This document shows positions 27,853-36,440 of a stretch of DNA of 64,000 nt, in pieces. The notes under the pieces are model-generated. The model was not told where the DNA came from and searched no databases. It was given only the letters and a program-made list of their open reading frames with translations. The stretch spans positions 558,001 through 622,000 of the forward strand of contig NZ_CP076134.1 of the NCBI RefSeq assembly GCF_018736085.1, given 5' to 3'. Made by a program: the position numbers and the translations under genes. This DNA is from Bradyrhizobium sediminis (lineage in GTDB: Bacteria > Pseudomonadota > Alphaproteobacteria > Rhizobiales > Xanthobacteraceae). Numbering within the stretch: position 1 is the stretch's first letter; each line of letters begins with the position of its first letter.

Positions 27853-29603
27853 CTAGCTCGCTGCGGCGCCGAACTTCCGCGCGTCGCCCTGCGCGCCGCG
27901 CACCAGCCGGCCCGGTCGCGCGCCGGTGGCCGTTCCATTGCGCTGCGTCACCACGCCGGAGACGATGGTGGCGTCATAGCCGTCGACCTGCTGCAGCAAA
28001 CGGCGGCCGCCTACGGGTAAGTCGTAATGTACCTTCGGCGGATGCAGATGCAGTTTGTCGTAATCGATGACGTTGAGATCGGCCTTGTAGCCTGGCGCGA
28101 TGACGCCGCGGTCGGTGAGGCCGACCGACAGCGCGGTCTTGCGCGACTGCGCGGCTACCACGAACGGGATCGACAGTCTTTCGCCTCGCGTCCGGTCTCG
28201 CGTCCAGTGCGTCAACAGATAGGTCGGGAAGCTGGCGTCGCAGATGATGCCGCAATGCGCGCCGCCGTCGGAGAGGCCCGGCACCGCATTCGGATCGGTC
28301 AGCATCTCGCGGGTGGCATCGAGATTGCCGTCGGCGTAATTCAAGAACGGCACATAGAGCATGCCGCGGCCATCGTCCGACAGCATCGCCTCATAGGCCA
28401 GTTCTTCCGGCTGCCGGCCCTCGCGGCGGGCCGTGCGCCCAGCGCGTTCTCCGGCGGCTGTTCGTAGTCCGGGGGATCGCCGAGCAGATACATCTTGTCG
28501 TAGTTCGGCCGGAAGAACAGCGGGTCGTCGGTCGAGGTCGGCGTCTCGCTCAGGATCGCGGCGCGGACGTCGGGCTGATGCAGGCGCTTCAATCGCTCCG
28601 TCAGCGGCAGGCTGGCGATCGCCTTGTAGCTCGGATGGGTCTGGAACGGATTGCGCGACAGTTCGAGGCCGAGCAGCAGCCCGACCGGGCGCGCGGCGAT
28701 CTGTGCGGTGATCGACAGCCCGCGCGCGGAAGCCTCATTGATGGCGTCGAGCGTCTGGCGCCAGCGCCGCGGCGCCCTGTCGTTCTGGGTGATCGAAAAC
28801 GACACCGGGATCCCGGTGTTCTCGGCCACCCGCAGCATCATCGGCAGGTCTTCGTGGATGGTCGACAGATCGAGCACGAACTGGAACACGCTGCGGCCGG
28901 TCTTCTGCATGGCGCCGGCGATCGCCGTCAGTTCGTCCTCGCCGGCCTTCAGCGTCGGCGTGAAGTCGCCGGTGGAGGTGCGGTGGTTGAGGGTGCGCGA
29001 GGTCGAAAATCCCAGCGCGCCGGCGCGCACGGCATCGCCGGCGAGCGCCGCCATGGCGGCGTTGTCTTCGGCGGTCGCGGGATCGCGTCGCGCGCCGCGT
29101 TCGCCCATCACGTAGACGCGCAACGCGGCGTGCGGCAGTTGCGCGCCGATATCCATGTCGAAGCGGCGCTGCGACAGCCAGTCCATGTAGTCCGGAAAAC
29201 TCTCCCAGGCCCAGGGGATGCCGGCGCTCAAGACCGGCTCGGGAATGTCCTCGACGCCCTCCATCAGCTGGATCAGCCGCTGATGATCGGACGGTCTGCA
29301 CGGCGCGAAGCCGACGCCGCAATTGCCCATGATCGCGGTCGTGACGCCGTTCTGCGACGATGGCGTGATGTCCTGGCTCCAGGTGACCTGGCCGTCATAA
29401 TGGGTGTGAACGTCGACGAAGCCGGGGGTCACCAGTTTGCCGCGGGCGTCGATCTCTTCCTTGCCCCGGCTTGCGACCTTGCCGACCTCGGTGATGCGGC
29501 CGCCGGTGACGGCGACATCTGTTTCGAACAGGTTGCCGCCGAGGCCGTCGGCAATGCTGCCGCCACGGATCACGAGGTCTGGATCGGAGGTCATGCGTTT
29601 CAT
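27853..29603 (-). pseudogene. N-acyl-D-amino-acid deacylase-type amidohydrolase, one frameshift
   Basis: The product (about 580 residues) belongs to the metal-dependent amidohydrolase family. The N-terminal part has VTPGFVDVHTHYDGQVTW (metal-binding HxH), MGNCGVGFAPCRP (the conserved Cys) and GALGFSTSRTLNHR; the C-terminal part has GLSDGGAHCGIICDASFPTY and RGVIAPGYKADLNVIDYDKL. These match N-acyl-D-amino-acid amidohydrolases and relatives. The frame changes once near 28430, in a stretch expected to read LGARAAREGRQPEELAYEAM. The start may be at 29603 or 29594; both ATGs lack a strong ribosome site. The frameshift marks the right end of the damaged block. Confidence 0.75.
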
Positions 29604-29683
29604 CCCGGATTTGAACTTTTGTTGCCGCATCATGGGTTGTCGCTCGAAGCTGTCAACCGCACGGGATGAGGTTCAGGAATGCG

Positions 29684-30895
29684 TCAGGCGGGGCGGGCCT
29701 GCGGTTTGCGGTCGGTGGCCAGCGCCAGCAGCACCGTCAGGATCATGAAGACGACGGAAGCGCCGAATACCCAGTGCGGCATGCTCTGGTCCATGATCCA
29801 GCCGAACAGCAGCGGACCGAGGATGCCGCTGAAGTTGAAACCGGTGGAGACGATGCCGAAGGCGCGGCCGGCCGCGCCCGGCGGCGCCGCGTCGCGGACC
29901 ATCATGTCGCGCGACGGCGCGATCACGCCGCCGAGGAATCCGGCGATCGCCATCATCGCCGTCAGCAGCAGCGATGGCAGCGCGACCGTCGCGATGATGA
30001 GCACGATCATCGCATTGATGGCGAAACAGCCGGCGGCGACCTGCCCGTGACGCCTTGTGCGGTCGGCGAGATGGCCGCCGGCCAGCACGCCGATGGCGCT
30101 GGCGGCGAGATAGGCGGTCAGCGCCATGTTGGCTGCCGAGAATGATGCGCCATAGCCGCTCATCAACGCGACCACGCCGAAATTGCTGATGCCGGCGTTG
30201 GACAGGCCAAGCAGCATGAAGAAGATCGTCAGCATGATGATGGTCGGCGTGATGATGTTCTGCTTCGGCGCGTGCACGCCATCGACCTTGCGGTCGGCGG
30301 CGCTGGCGTCGGGCAGGCCCATCGCGATCAGCAATAGCGCCGCCAGCGGCCCCACCGCGCCGGCCGCGATCAGCGCGCCGAGCCCGCCGACGGTCGCCAC
30401 CAGGGCCGCGATGATGGCGGGCGCCACCGCGCCGCCGAGGAAGCCGGCAAAGGTGTGGATCGAAAAGGCGCGGCCCATCCGTGCCTCGTCCATATGCGCC
30501 GACAGGATCGCGTAATCGGCCGGATGATAGACGCTGTTGGCGAGGCCGAGCAGTGCGGCGCAGGCGATCAGCCAGAAATAACTCAACTGCAGGCCGAGCA
30601 TGATCAGCGCGCAACCGCCGAGCATGAGGCCCATCAGCAGGACCTTGCGCGCACCGATATGGTCGGCGAGGTATCCGGTCGGCGCCTGCGTCAGGCCGGA
30701 GACGACGCCGAACACCGTGAGCGCGAAGCCGAGTTCGATATAGCCGACGCCGAGCTGCTCCTTCAGGAACGGGAACAGCATCGGCAACACGAACAGATGA
30801 AAATGGCTGACCCAATGCGCGATCGAGATCGCCACCAGCGTGCGCAGCGAGGTGTCCGACTTCGCTTGTTGCGGTGCGGCCAGAACGTCGGCCAT
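29684..30895 (-). CDS. MFS transporter
   Basis: The intact 403-residue membrane protein has about 12 helices. Features are the N-terminal SIAHWVSHFHLFVLPMLFPF, the loop motif GYLADHIGARKVLLMGLMLG between helices 2 and 3, YHPADYAILSAHM in helix 4/5, and GRAFGIVSTGFNFSGILGPL near helix 11. The HWVSHFH start resembles the fosmidomycin-resistance-like (Fsr) and related MFS exporters. Substrate and direction are not known. It is the first clearly undamaged gene to the right of the frameshifted block and is transcribed toward the amidohydrolase, 80 bp away, so they might share a transcript. Confidence 0.85.
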   Translation of the reverse strand: MADVLAAPQQAKSDTSLRTLVAISIAHWVSHFHLFVLPMLFPFLKEQLGVGYIELGFALTVFGVVSGLTQAPTGYLADHIGARKVLLMGLMLGGCALIMLGLQLSYFWLIACAALLGLANSVYHPADYAILSAHMDEARMGRAFSIHTFAGFLGGAVAPAIIAALVATVGGLGALIAAGAVGPLAALLLIAMGLPDASAADRKVDGVHAPKQNIITPTIIMLTIFFMLLGLSNAGISNFGVVALMSGYGASFSAANMALTAYLAASAIGVLAGGHLADRTRRHGQVAAGCFAINAMIVLIIATVALPSLLLTAMMAIAGFLGGVIAPSRDMMVRDAAPPGAAGRAFGIVSTGFNFSGILGPLLFGWIMDQSMPHWVFGASVVFMILTVLLALATDRKPQARPA

Positions 30896-31129
30896 ATTGA
30901 ACTGAAACCCCGTTGAAATGAACGGCCCGGCAAGGCAGGCGCCAAATTATCGGCTGGGCCGGTTATTTGTCCATGAATACCGCTGCATGGCAGCCCTCGC
31001 GAAGCGCGCCGGAACGGCGAAGTTCGGGAAGACAACGCCGCTTCCTTGCGCGACGGTAGTGTGCTCCCGATGGGAGAGGTGCGATCGAGATTCGCAGCGC
31101 CCTCCGATCTCAAGCTTAAGGAGGCTTCT

Positions 31130-31288
31130 CTACAACGGCTCGTCGTCCTCGCCGCTGCGATCGCGCTTCGGCGTGGCGATGTCGCCATCCTCGTAGTCGT
31201 CATCGTCGGCTGGCGCCGGCGGTGGTTCTTTCTTCGATTTGCTGTCGTCCTTGTTCGGACGTTCGGTCTTTTTCCCGATTCCACCCAT
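31130..31288 (-). CDS. small charged hypothetical protein (52 aa)
   Basis: The ATG at 31286-31288 is preceded by AAAGGGAACGAA, a good ribosome-binding site. The 52-residue product starts MGGIGKKTERPNKDDSKSKK and is highly charged, with a proline-rich middle (PPPAPADDDD) and an acidic tail. It has no membrane helix and is probably intrinsically disordered. No function is recognised. It is divergent from the 81-residue gene at 31543. Confidence 0.6.
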   Translation of the reverse strand: MGGIGKKTERPNKDDSKSKKEPPPAPADDDDYEDGDIATPKRDRSGEDDEPL

Positions 31289-31358
31289 TTCGTTCCCTTT
31301 TGATCGGGTCGGTCACATCGGCGGATCGACCTCAATGTCACCGCCTTTTGCTGGGCAT

Positions 31359-31370
31359 ATTAGGCCTAAT
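31359..31370. promoter_or_regulatory. 12-bp perfect palindrome between divergent small genes
   Basis: The sequence ATTAGGCCTAAT is a perfect palindrome located between the starts of the 52-residue (minus) and 81-residue (plus) genes. Its position suits an operator for either promoter, but no regulator is known and chance occurrence is possible. Confidence 0.3.
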
Positions 31371-31454
31371 CCGACAATATTTCCTGCCTTTTTCCGTTGT
31401 TCGGTGTAAACGGAAGCATAACCCCGAGCATGATCCAGAAAATGGAGACCCTCA

Positions 31455-31531
31455 GGACAAACGCGTAGCGTTTGTCCCGGGCATGCTCAAACAACAGATG
31501 AGATCATGATCCCGTTCAATCGGATCATGAT
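31455..31531. repeat. two hairpins upstream of the 81-aa gene
   Basis: A perfect 10-bp stem GGACAAACGC/GCGTTTGTCC with loop GTA (31455-31477) is followed by a perfect 10-bp stem ATCATGATCC/GGATCATGAT around CGTTCAATC (31503-31531). The second has the same architecture as the hairpin inside family D at 7160-7195, so this is probably a dispersed repeat. It ends directly before the TTGGAG ribosome site of the next gene. Confidence 0.55.
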
Positions 31532-31542
31532 TTGGAGCCAAG

Positions 31543-31788
31543 ATGAAAAAACCTAAGATCGAAGCCGTCGAAGAACAGCAGCCCCGCAAGATCCTGCGCG
31601 CCGATAAAGCGCCGACCACCGGGTACTCGCTGGTCGTGGACGGTCACTTCAAGTCGCACCACGACACCGTCGAGGCCGCCGAAGAGGCGGGCATGGCGCT
31701 GAAGAACAAGTTCCCGATGCTTCAGGTGCAGGTCTACGATGCCGCGACCAAGACGCGGTCGATGGTGCAATGGCCGGTGCCGGCCTAA
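31543..31788 (+). CDS. small conserved-type hypothetical protein (81 aa)
   Basis: The ATG at 31543 follows TTGGAG at a suitable distance. The soluble 81-residue protein has a basic N-terminus (MKKPKIEAVEEQQPRKILRA) and a compact region with GYSLVVDGHFKSHHDTVEAA, EEAGMALKNKFPMLQVQVYD and a tryptophan near the C-terminus. The alternation of strands and one helix suggests a small alpha/beta fold. No function is recognised. Confidence 0.7.
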   Translation: MKKPKIEAVEEQQPRKILRADKAPTTGYSLVVDGHFKSHHDTVEAAEEAGMALKNKFPMLQVQVYDAATKTRSMVQWPVPA

Positions 31789-31800
31789 GCATTCGCGCCG

Positions 31801-31917
31801 GGCGTCATCCTTCGGGACGCGCGCAGATGCGCGCTCCCCTTAGGATGAAGTCTTAGACCCTCATGGTGAAGAGCGCGGCAACGCCGCGCGTCCCGAACCA
31901 AGAGGCCGGGCAGGTGC
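31801..31917. repeat. degenerate dispersed repeat between small genes
   Basis: The 148-bp gap between convergent genes carries CATCCTTCGGGACGCG, the palindromic GCGCGCAGATGCGCGC, CTTAGGATGAAG and GCGGCAACGCCGCGCG. This looks like another intergenic repeat class with nested short palindromes. No second copy was found in the window, so the repeat status is tentative. Confidence 0.35.
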
Positions 31918-31936
31918 GACCAGGCAACATGATCGC

Positions 31937-32221
31937 TTAAGTCCGGTGTCCGCCCTTCTGCTGGCTCGCCAGCCAATCCGACAGTGCCGGGGCTTTTTCG
32001 CCCGACTTCTTCGGTGATTTGGCGCGCGTCGTTTTCGCGGCGGGAGGTCGCAGCGGCTCGGCGGCTTCGCGGGCGAGCCGCAGTGCTTTCAGCCTGGCCA
32101 TGTTGTCGAGCACGGCTTTCGTTGCGGCGTCGCGCTCGGTGCCGCCGGCCCTGGCCTGGCTTGCTGCGCGCGTAGCCTTGTTGAAACGCGCATCGGCGCG
32201 GTCGCGATCTTCTTTTGTCAT
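31937..32221 (-). CDS. hypothetical basic protein (94 aa)
   Basis: The 94-residue product has a helical N-terminus (DRDRADARFNKATRAASQAR), a central RLKALRLAREAAE helix, a basic KTTRAKSPKKSGEKAP stretch and a short C-terminus ending in SDWLASQQKGGHRT. Its ATG directly follows the stop of the upstream gene (TAGATG), so translation is probably coupled. The central helix resembles DLRALRLAKEAA in that neighbour, suggesting related sequence. The basic linker suggests nucleic-acid or protein binding. Function unknown. Confidence 0.6.
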   Translation of the reverse strand: MTKEDRDRADARFNKATRAASQARAGGTERDAATKAVLDNMARLKALRLAREAAEPLRPPAAKTTRAKSPKKSGEKAPALSDWLASQQKGGHRT

Positions 32222-32461
32222 CTAGGTCGTTTTCTTTTTCTTGGGTTTGGCCTTGGCCTTTACCTTCGGCTCCGGCGGGTTTTCTCGGTCGGCGGCTTCC
32301 TTTGCCAGTCGCAGCGCGCGCAGGTCCGCCGTCCGCTTCCGAATCGCGATGTCGGCCGCCGCGATATCGGCCATCGCCTTGATGCCTTCGGCATTCTGGG
32401 CGGCCTTTCGGCTCAGTCTGATCTCTCTCAGTTCGGCCGGCGTTTTCGGTTCGTCGTTCAT
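32222..32461 (-). CDS. hypothetical helical protein (79 aa)
   Basis: The start at 32459-32461 (MNDEPKTPAELREIRLSRKA) is preceded by GAGGCACCCG. The 79-residue product is almost wholly helical, with an ELREIRLSRKAAQ repeat-like segment, a DLRALRLAKEAADRENPP segment, and a lysine-rich tail (KVKAKAKPKKKKTT). It shares the LxALRLA[R/K]EAA motif with the next gene, to which it is joined stop-to-start. No family is recognised. Confidence 0.6.
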   Translation of the reverse strand: MNDEPKTPAELREIRLSRKAAQNAEGIKAMADIAAADIAIRKRTADLRALRLAKEAADRENPPEPKVKAKAKPKKKKTT

Positions 32462-32586
32462 CGGGTGCCTCAAATTCACGGCGCCCAGCATGGGTGCAGC
32501 AACCTGTCCAATAACACTATATATGCATCTGGACAGGGCAAGTTTAGGCCGCCTTTCGGAGCAAAAGAGCCGCTTTTCGGCCCAAA

Positions 32587-33591
32587 TCAGCGATCGTGGT
32601 GAAGGTCGGCTTCGTCCGCGTCGCTCTCGAGGCCAGCCGGATCGAAGTTCTCGATCCAGGACTGCAAGGCCGGCGAGAGGTGTCCGGCGGCCTTCATCTG
32701 CCGCAAGGCGATCCGGATCGTGGTGCGGCCATGGCGGTCCTGCGCCAGCGCCGATGGCGGCTCGTTGGCATCGATCGCTTCCATGATGCGCCGCTTGATC
32801 GCTGAGGTCTCGGGCTGTCCGAACCGCTCGATTATTTCCTGAAACGAATCATGGCGGGCCGCGTCGAACGGCCGGGGCTCGCCCAACCCATCGCGCGCCG
32901 GATGCGGCGGATAGAGATGCGCGCAGGGAACCCAGCCCTCGGGGATCGGCTCGGTCGCGGGATGGGTCCGGCCGCTCTTCAACAGCTTCGGCAGGACATG
33001 GGTGTGCGGCCCGTCGGGGCTTTTTCCCGAAGCGTGCGGGATCGGTTGATAGACCTCGATCCGGCCGAGCCGGCTGAGGAAGACGCGGTGCGGATTGGCC
33101 GCCAGAATCAGTCCCATCGCGGGATTGCCGGGCTCGAACACCGCCCGGCCGGCGTGCTGGCGCAACTGTGCCGCGGTGTCGCTATCGCCGACGCGGACGC
33201 AGAAATCCGCATGTGGCGCGCCGAGGCCAAGATCGAACAGAACCGATTCGCGATCCTCCGCGCGCAGGGCGTCTCGGTCGGCGCCGAGTTCGGTCAGCAC
33301 GGTTCGGCCGCCCATCGCGCCATCGTCGTCGGTCAGGCACAGCGCGATGCGCTGATTCCAGCCCGATTTGGTGATGCTTTCGGAGGCGAGAGGCCGGTTA
33401 CGCGGATGATGCCTGATGACGATGCCGCCGCGCGGCGTGACGGCCGACACGGCGTCGTCGGCCTGCCGCAGTGCGACCGGCTCATCGCGGTCGCGCGAGA
33501 ATTCGGCGATGGCGCCGAAGGTGCCGAGGCTCCATTGCGTGTCGGGATCGGCGATCGCCCCCTGCAGCAGATCGATCGTCGCAACACGCAT
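32587..33591 (-). CDS. conserved hypothetical protein (334 aa)
   Basis: The 334-residue soluble protein has no signal peptide or membrane helix. Visible features are SLGTFGAIAEFSRDRDEP near the N-terminus, TDDDGAMGGRTVLTELGADR, the central GNPAMGLILAANPHRVFLSR, HTHVLPKLLKSGRTHPATEP, and a C-terminal helical part (IKRRIMEAIDANEPPSALAQ). I recall similar proteins only as uncharacterised members of rhizobial genomes, so no function is offered. Its GGGAG ribosome site is inside a strong hairpin just upstream, suggesting translational control. Confidence 0.65.
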   Translation of the reverse strand: MRVATIDLLQGAIADPDTQWSLGTFGAIAEFSRDRDEPVALRQADDAVSAVTPRGGIVIRHHPRNRPLASESITKSGWNQRIALCLTDDDGAMGGRTVLTELGADRDALRAEDRESVLFDLGLGAPHADFCVRVGDSDTAAQLRQHAGRAVFEPGNPAMGLILAANPHRVFLSRLGRIEVYQPIPHASGKSPDGPHTHVLPKLLKSGRTHPATEPIPEGWVPCAHLYPPHPARDGLGEPRPFDAARHDSFQEIIERFGQPETSAIKRRIMEAIDANEPPSALAQDRHGRTTIRIALRQMKAAGHLSPALQSWIENFDPAGLESDADEADLHHDR

Positions 33592-33595
33592 CGTT

Positions 33596-33631
33596 CGCTA
33601 TTCTCCCGGCATCCGGCCGGGGAGAATAGCG
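33596..33631 (-). promoter_or_regulatory. leader hairpin covering the ribosome-binding site
   Basis: On the minus strand CGCTATTCTCCC pairs perfectly with GGGAGAATAGCG, extended past a bulged C by GGC/GCC around a five-base loop. The right arm contains the GGGAG ribosome site of the 334-residue gene, whose ATG begins five bases after the hairpin. The structure would mask the site unless melted or bound. This is inferred from the sequence only. Confidence 0.5.
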
Positions 33632-33677
33632 TCACGGGAGATCGGGGCAAGCCGGTCCGGGCAGGACCGGCTTTAGT

Positions 33678-33734
33678 TCTTGTTTTGACGCGTTTTCTTC
33701 ACGCGAACCGGTATCCACTTCGCTCGAAAACGCT
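33678..33734. repeat. dispersed repeat, family D (short form, inverted)
   Basis: The stretch TTGTTTTGACGCGTTTTCTT with CACGCGAACCGGTATCCACT and TCGCTCGAAAACGCT is the reverse complement of the first part of the 7074-7202 element, with few differences. It ends just after the TonB-receptor stop and could contribute to transcript termination there. Confidence 0.65.
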
Positions 33735-33741
33735 ATGGCCG

Positions 33742-35976
33742 TCAGAACGTTGCGCCGGCCTTCACCATGTAGGTCCGGCCCGGCAGCGGGTAGGCGCTGA
33801 AGCGGCCGGCGGTAAAGCTGCTCGCCACCGCGTAGTCGTAATACAGCGCGTCGAGGATGTTGTTCACGGAGAGCGACCAGTAGAAGTGCTCGTATTCGCC
33901 GCTCAGCTTGAAGTCGATGGTGGCGCTGGCCGGAATCCGCCGCTGGGTGTTGGCCTGGTCGTTGTCCATGAAGCGTTCGCTCCAGCCGCGCACGGTGGCA
34001 TCCGCAACCAGATATTTCTGCCAGATGTTCCAGGTCACGCCGCCGCTGGCGGTATATCGGGACACCAGCGGAACGTCGTTGCCGGCAAACTGGCCTTCGC
34101 GGAACACCGCGCGGGTATAGGCCATGCCGCCCCGCAGCATCACGCTGTCGCTGACGCGCAGCGATGCGCTGGTCTCCGAGCCGTAACGGCGGGTCGGATC
34201 GAGGTTGACGTTGTAGAACAGCGCCGGGATGAAATGGATCTCGTTCTCGAGGTCCATGCCGTAGATGCTGGATTGCATCTGGAAGCCGCCCGACCTGACG
34301 CGGAAGCCGCCTTCGATGTCGTGCGAGGTCTGGGTCTTCAGCCTGAAGTCGCCGGGGAGCGCGTTGAAGAATGGATCGAAGGCGGGTCCGGAGGACAATC
34401 TCTCATCGACATTCGGCGTGCGGAACGCACGGGCGGCGCGGCCGAATACCGAGAAGACATTGTTGAAGCGATGTTCGAGGCCGATATGCAGGGCGTATTG
34501 GCCTTCCTGACTATCCAGCGGCAGGTTTTGCGCACTGCAGGTAAAGAAAAATGCGCAATTCGGATCGTTGTTGAGAATATCCCTGGCTTTCAGCGTCGTT
34601 TGCTGCACACGGGCGCCATACGAGAAATCGGTCGTCGGCAACAGTCCGATGGTCTGCTGCCAGTAACCGGCCAGCGTCTGCTGCTGGAGATCATAGGTGT
34701 GGATCGGCGGCGTGCCCTTGTTTACCGGGCGCTCCTGGTGAAAGGTCGCGTCGTAGTAGTCGACGCCGGTCAGGATCGACGACGGCAGCCCGAAGATCAC
34801 GTTCTTGATGCTCAGGCGCGGGGTGATCGCCCAGGTCTGCAGATGGCTGTCGACGTAACTGTTACCGAAGGGATTGAAGAACCCGGCCTGCTGCTTCTTG
34901 TCGCGCACGCCGCCGTCGACGATCAGATCGACGCCGTTCATCAAGGTCTTGGTGAAGCCGGCGGTGGCGTTGGCGCCCTGCTGGTTGCCGTAGTCGAACG
35001 GCGTGTTGGTGCCGCGGCGATTGGTGACGAGCTCGTTGAGACCAATGGATGGATCGACCAGCCGGCCGCCGGGGAAGCCGAGCTTCTGGTCGTCGCCGGA
35101 CAGGGTCAGGAACGCGGTGAGATCGGACGTGGTGTAATTGAGGTTGCCGATGCCGTTGCGCTGGTCGAGGGCATTGTTGACCCGGTAGCCGTCGGACTTG
35201 ATGCCGTTGCCGTAGAACGACGCCGACCACGGGCCGTAATTGGTCGCGGCCGAGAACGAAACCATGCGGGCGTTGAAGGATCCGGCGCCGCCCTCGGCGC
35301 GGATCGCGGCCGGCGGGCCGCCGACGCCGTTTTTCAGGATGATATTGATGACGCCGCCGACCGCGTTGTCACCGTAGAGCACCGCGCCGCTGTTGCCGCG
35401 GGTGATCTCGATGCGTTCGATCGAATCGCGCGGAATGGTGGAGAAGTCGACGCCCTGCATGTCGATGTCGTTGACCCTGCGGCCGTTGATCAGGAGCAGG
35501 GTATTGGAGCTGGCGAAGGCGCCGAATCCGCGCAGGTCGACGCTGGTCTTCACGCCGTTGACGCCGCCATACAGGCTGGTCAGTTGCACGCCCGGCGTCT
35601 GCGCGATGATTTCCTGCAGCGTCGCTGCCGGCGAATGCGCGATCTCCTCCGCGGTGATCACGGTCGCGGATGTGCCGACGATGCCGTTGAATTGCCGGAC
35701 AGCCGTGGCGCCTGCGGTTCTGCCAGCGGACGGCGCGGCATTGCGCCGGCTGGTCGGCGCGGGCGCTATGCGGCGCGACCCCTGTTCCTGATCGGTCCTA
35801 GGCTTGGCCCGGGTGCGGTTCTCGTCATTGGGGGCGCTGATTTCGATCGGCGGCAGGGCGGCCGCGACCTGCTGCGCGCGTGCCGTGGAAACGCCGAAAG
35901 ACAGAACGGGCACAAGGAAAGTGGTGGCAAGCCAACAGCTGCGGCGCCGCTGTGCGGCCAGAGAGATGGAAGACAT
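33742..35976 (-). CDS. TonB-dependent outer-membrane receptor, probably for cobalamin (BtuB-like)
   Basis: The 744-residue protein begins with a signal peptide (MSSISLAAQRRRSCWLATTF...ARAQQ). A plug domain follows with ITAEEIAHSPAATLQEIIAQ, LRGFGAFASSNTLLLINGRR and YGDNAVGGVINIIL, then a beta barrel ending in the aromatic-terminated RTYMVKAGATF. It imports its ligand across the outer membrane with TonB energy. A cobalamin riboswitch lies directly upstream and the divergent operon is a B12-type importer, so vitamin B12 or a precursor is the likely ligand. The start at 35974-35976 is chosen for the signal peptide and a GAGG site; an upstream in-frame start would add ten residues. Confidence 0.85.
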   Translation of the reverse strand: MSSISLAAQRRRSCWLATTFLVPVLSFGVSTARAQQVAAALPPIEISAPNDENRTRAKPRTDQEQGSRRIAPAPTSRRNAAPSAGRTAGATAVRQFNGIVGTSATVITAEEIAHSPAATLQEIIAQTPGVQLTSLYGGVNGVKTSVDLRGFGAFASSNTLLLINGRRVNDIDMQGVDFSTIPRDSIERIEITRGNSGAVLYGDNAVGGVINIILKNGVGGPPAAIRAEGGAGSFNARMVSFSAATNYGPWSASFYGNGIKSDGYRVNNALDQRNGIGNLNYTTSDLTAFLTLSGDDQKLGFPGGRLVDPSIGLNELVTNRRGTNTPFDYGNQQGANATAGFTKTLMNGVDLIVDGGVRDKKQQAGFFNPFGNSYVDSHLQTWAITPRLSIKNVIFGLPSSILTGVDYYDATFHQERPVNKGTPPIHTYDLQQQTLAGYWQQTIGLLPTTDFSYGARVQQTTLKARDILNNDPNCAFFFTCSAQNLPLDSQEGQYALHIGLEHRFNNVFSVFGRAARAFRTPNVDERLSSGPAFDPFFNALPGDFRLKTQTSHDIEGGFRVRSGGFQMQSSIYGMDLENEIHFIPALFYNVNLDPTRRYGSETSASLRVSDSVMLRGGMAYTRAVFREGQFAGNDVPLVSRYTASGGVTWNIWQKYLVADATVRGWSERFMDNDQANTQRRIPASATIDFKLSGEYEHFYWSLSVNNILDALYYDYAVASSFTAGRFSAYPLPGRTYMVKAGATF

Positions 35977-36024
35977 GGTTAGACCTCGGTATGACGTCAG
36001 TGGCACGTCACAGCGAACGAAGTC

Positions 36025-36054
36025 TCACCTTTGTGCTTCAAGCACTTCTGGTGA
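36025..36054 (-). promoter_or_regulatory. hairpin in the riboswitch expression platform
   Basis: Between the cobalamin aptamer and the receptor start codon the minus-strand RNA can form TCACC/GGTGA around an inner GTGCTT/AAGCAC stem. No long U-tract follows, so it is more likely an antiterminator or translational switch element than an intrinsic terminator. The functional role is inferred from location. Confidence 0.4.
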
Positions 36055-36098
36055 AGCTAATGTCTGTACTCCCCGACCGACATCTTCGCGTGTGACCA

Positions 36099-36275
36099 CG
36101 ATTGACGGCAGGTCTCCTGGCTCGCGGGTCGTAACCCTTCGTCGCCTTCCCAGGACCGAGATTCCCAGTGGCATAGGACGAAAGATTCACCGCTTACAGT
36201 TGCGGGGGCAGCCGCGGCATTGGGGAAGTTTCCCCGCACCGCATTCCCTTTTGATCCCCAAACGAGGGAACCGTC
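36099..36275 (-). promoter_or_regulatory. cobalamin (AdoCbl) riboswitch
   Basis: Read on the minus strand, this leader contains GGTGCGGGGAAACTTCCCC, GGCTGCCCCCGCAACTGTAA, GAATCTTTCGTCCTATGCCA then CTGGG, and the B12 box GAGCCAGGAGACCTGCCGTC. These are the conserved elements, in order, of the cobalamin riboswitch class. The aptamer lies about 120 bases upstream of the TonB-receptor start. It should turn the receptor down when cobalamin is plentiful. It does not precede the divergent btuC gene on that gene's own strand. Confidence 0.92.
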
Positions 36276-36440
36276 GCGGACATCTAGAAGTTTGCCGGGC
36301 GAGGAGTCAATGCTCATCGTTCGGGCCACCGCCTGCGCGGGATCGGGTACGCATTTTGTTCGCGGCCCCGCTTGTGCCCGACCTCAATCGTTGTAAGAGC
36401 ATGGGAAAGCGGCACGGCTTGCCGCCCCGGGAATGAATTG

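Noticed and set aside
32851..35982. A 1,043-codon plus-strand open frame opposite the TonB receptor
   Set aside because: It is a mirror frame of the high-GC receptor gene; the minus strand has a signal peptide, plug and barrel motifs and a riboswitch, while the plus frame shows no family motif.
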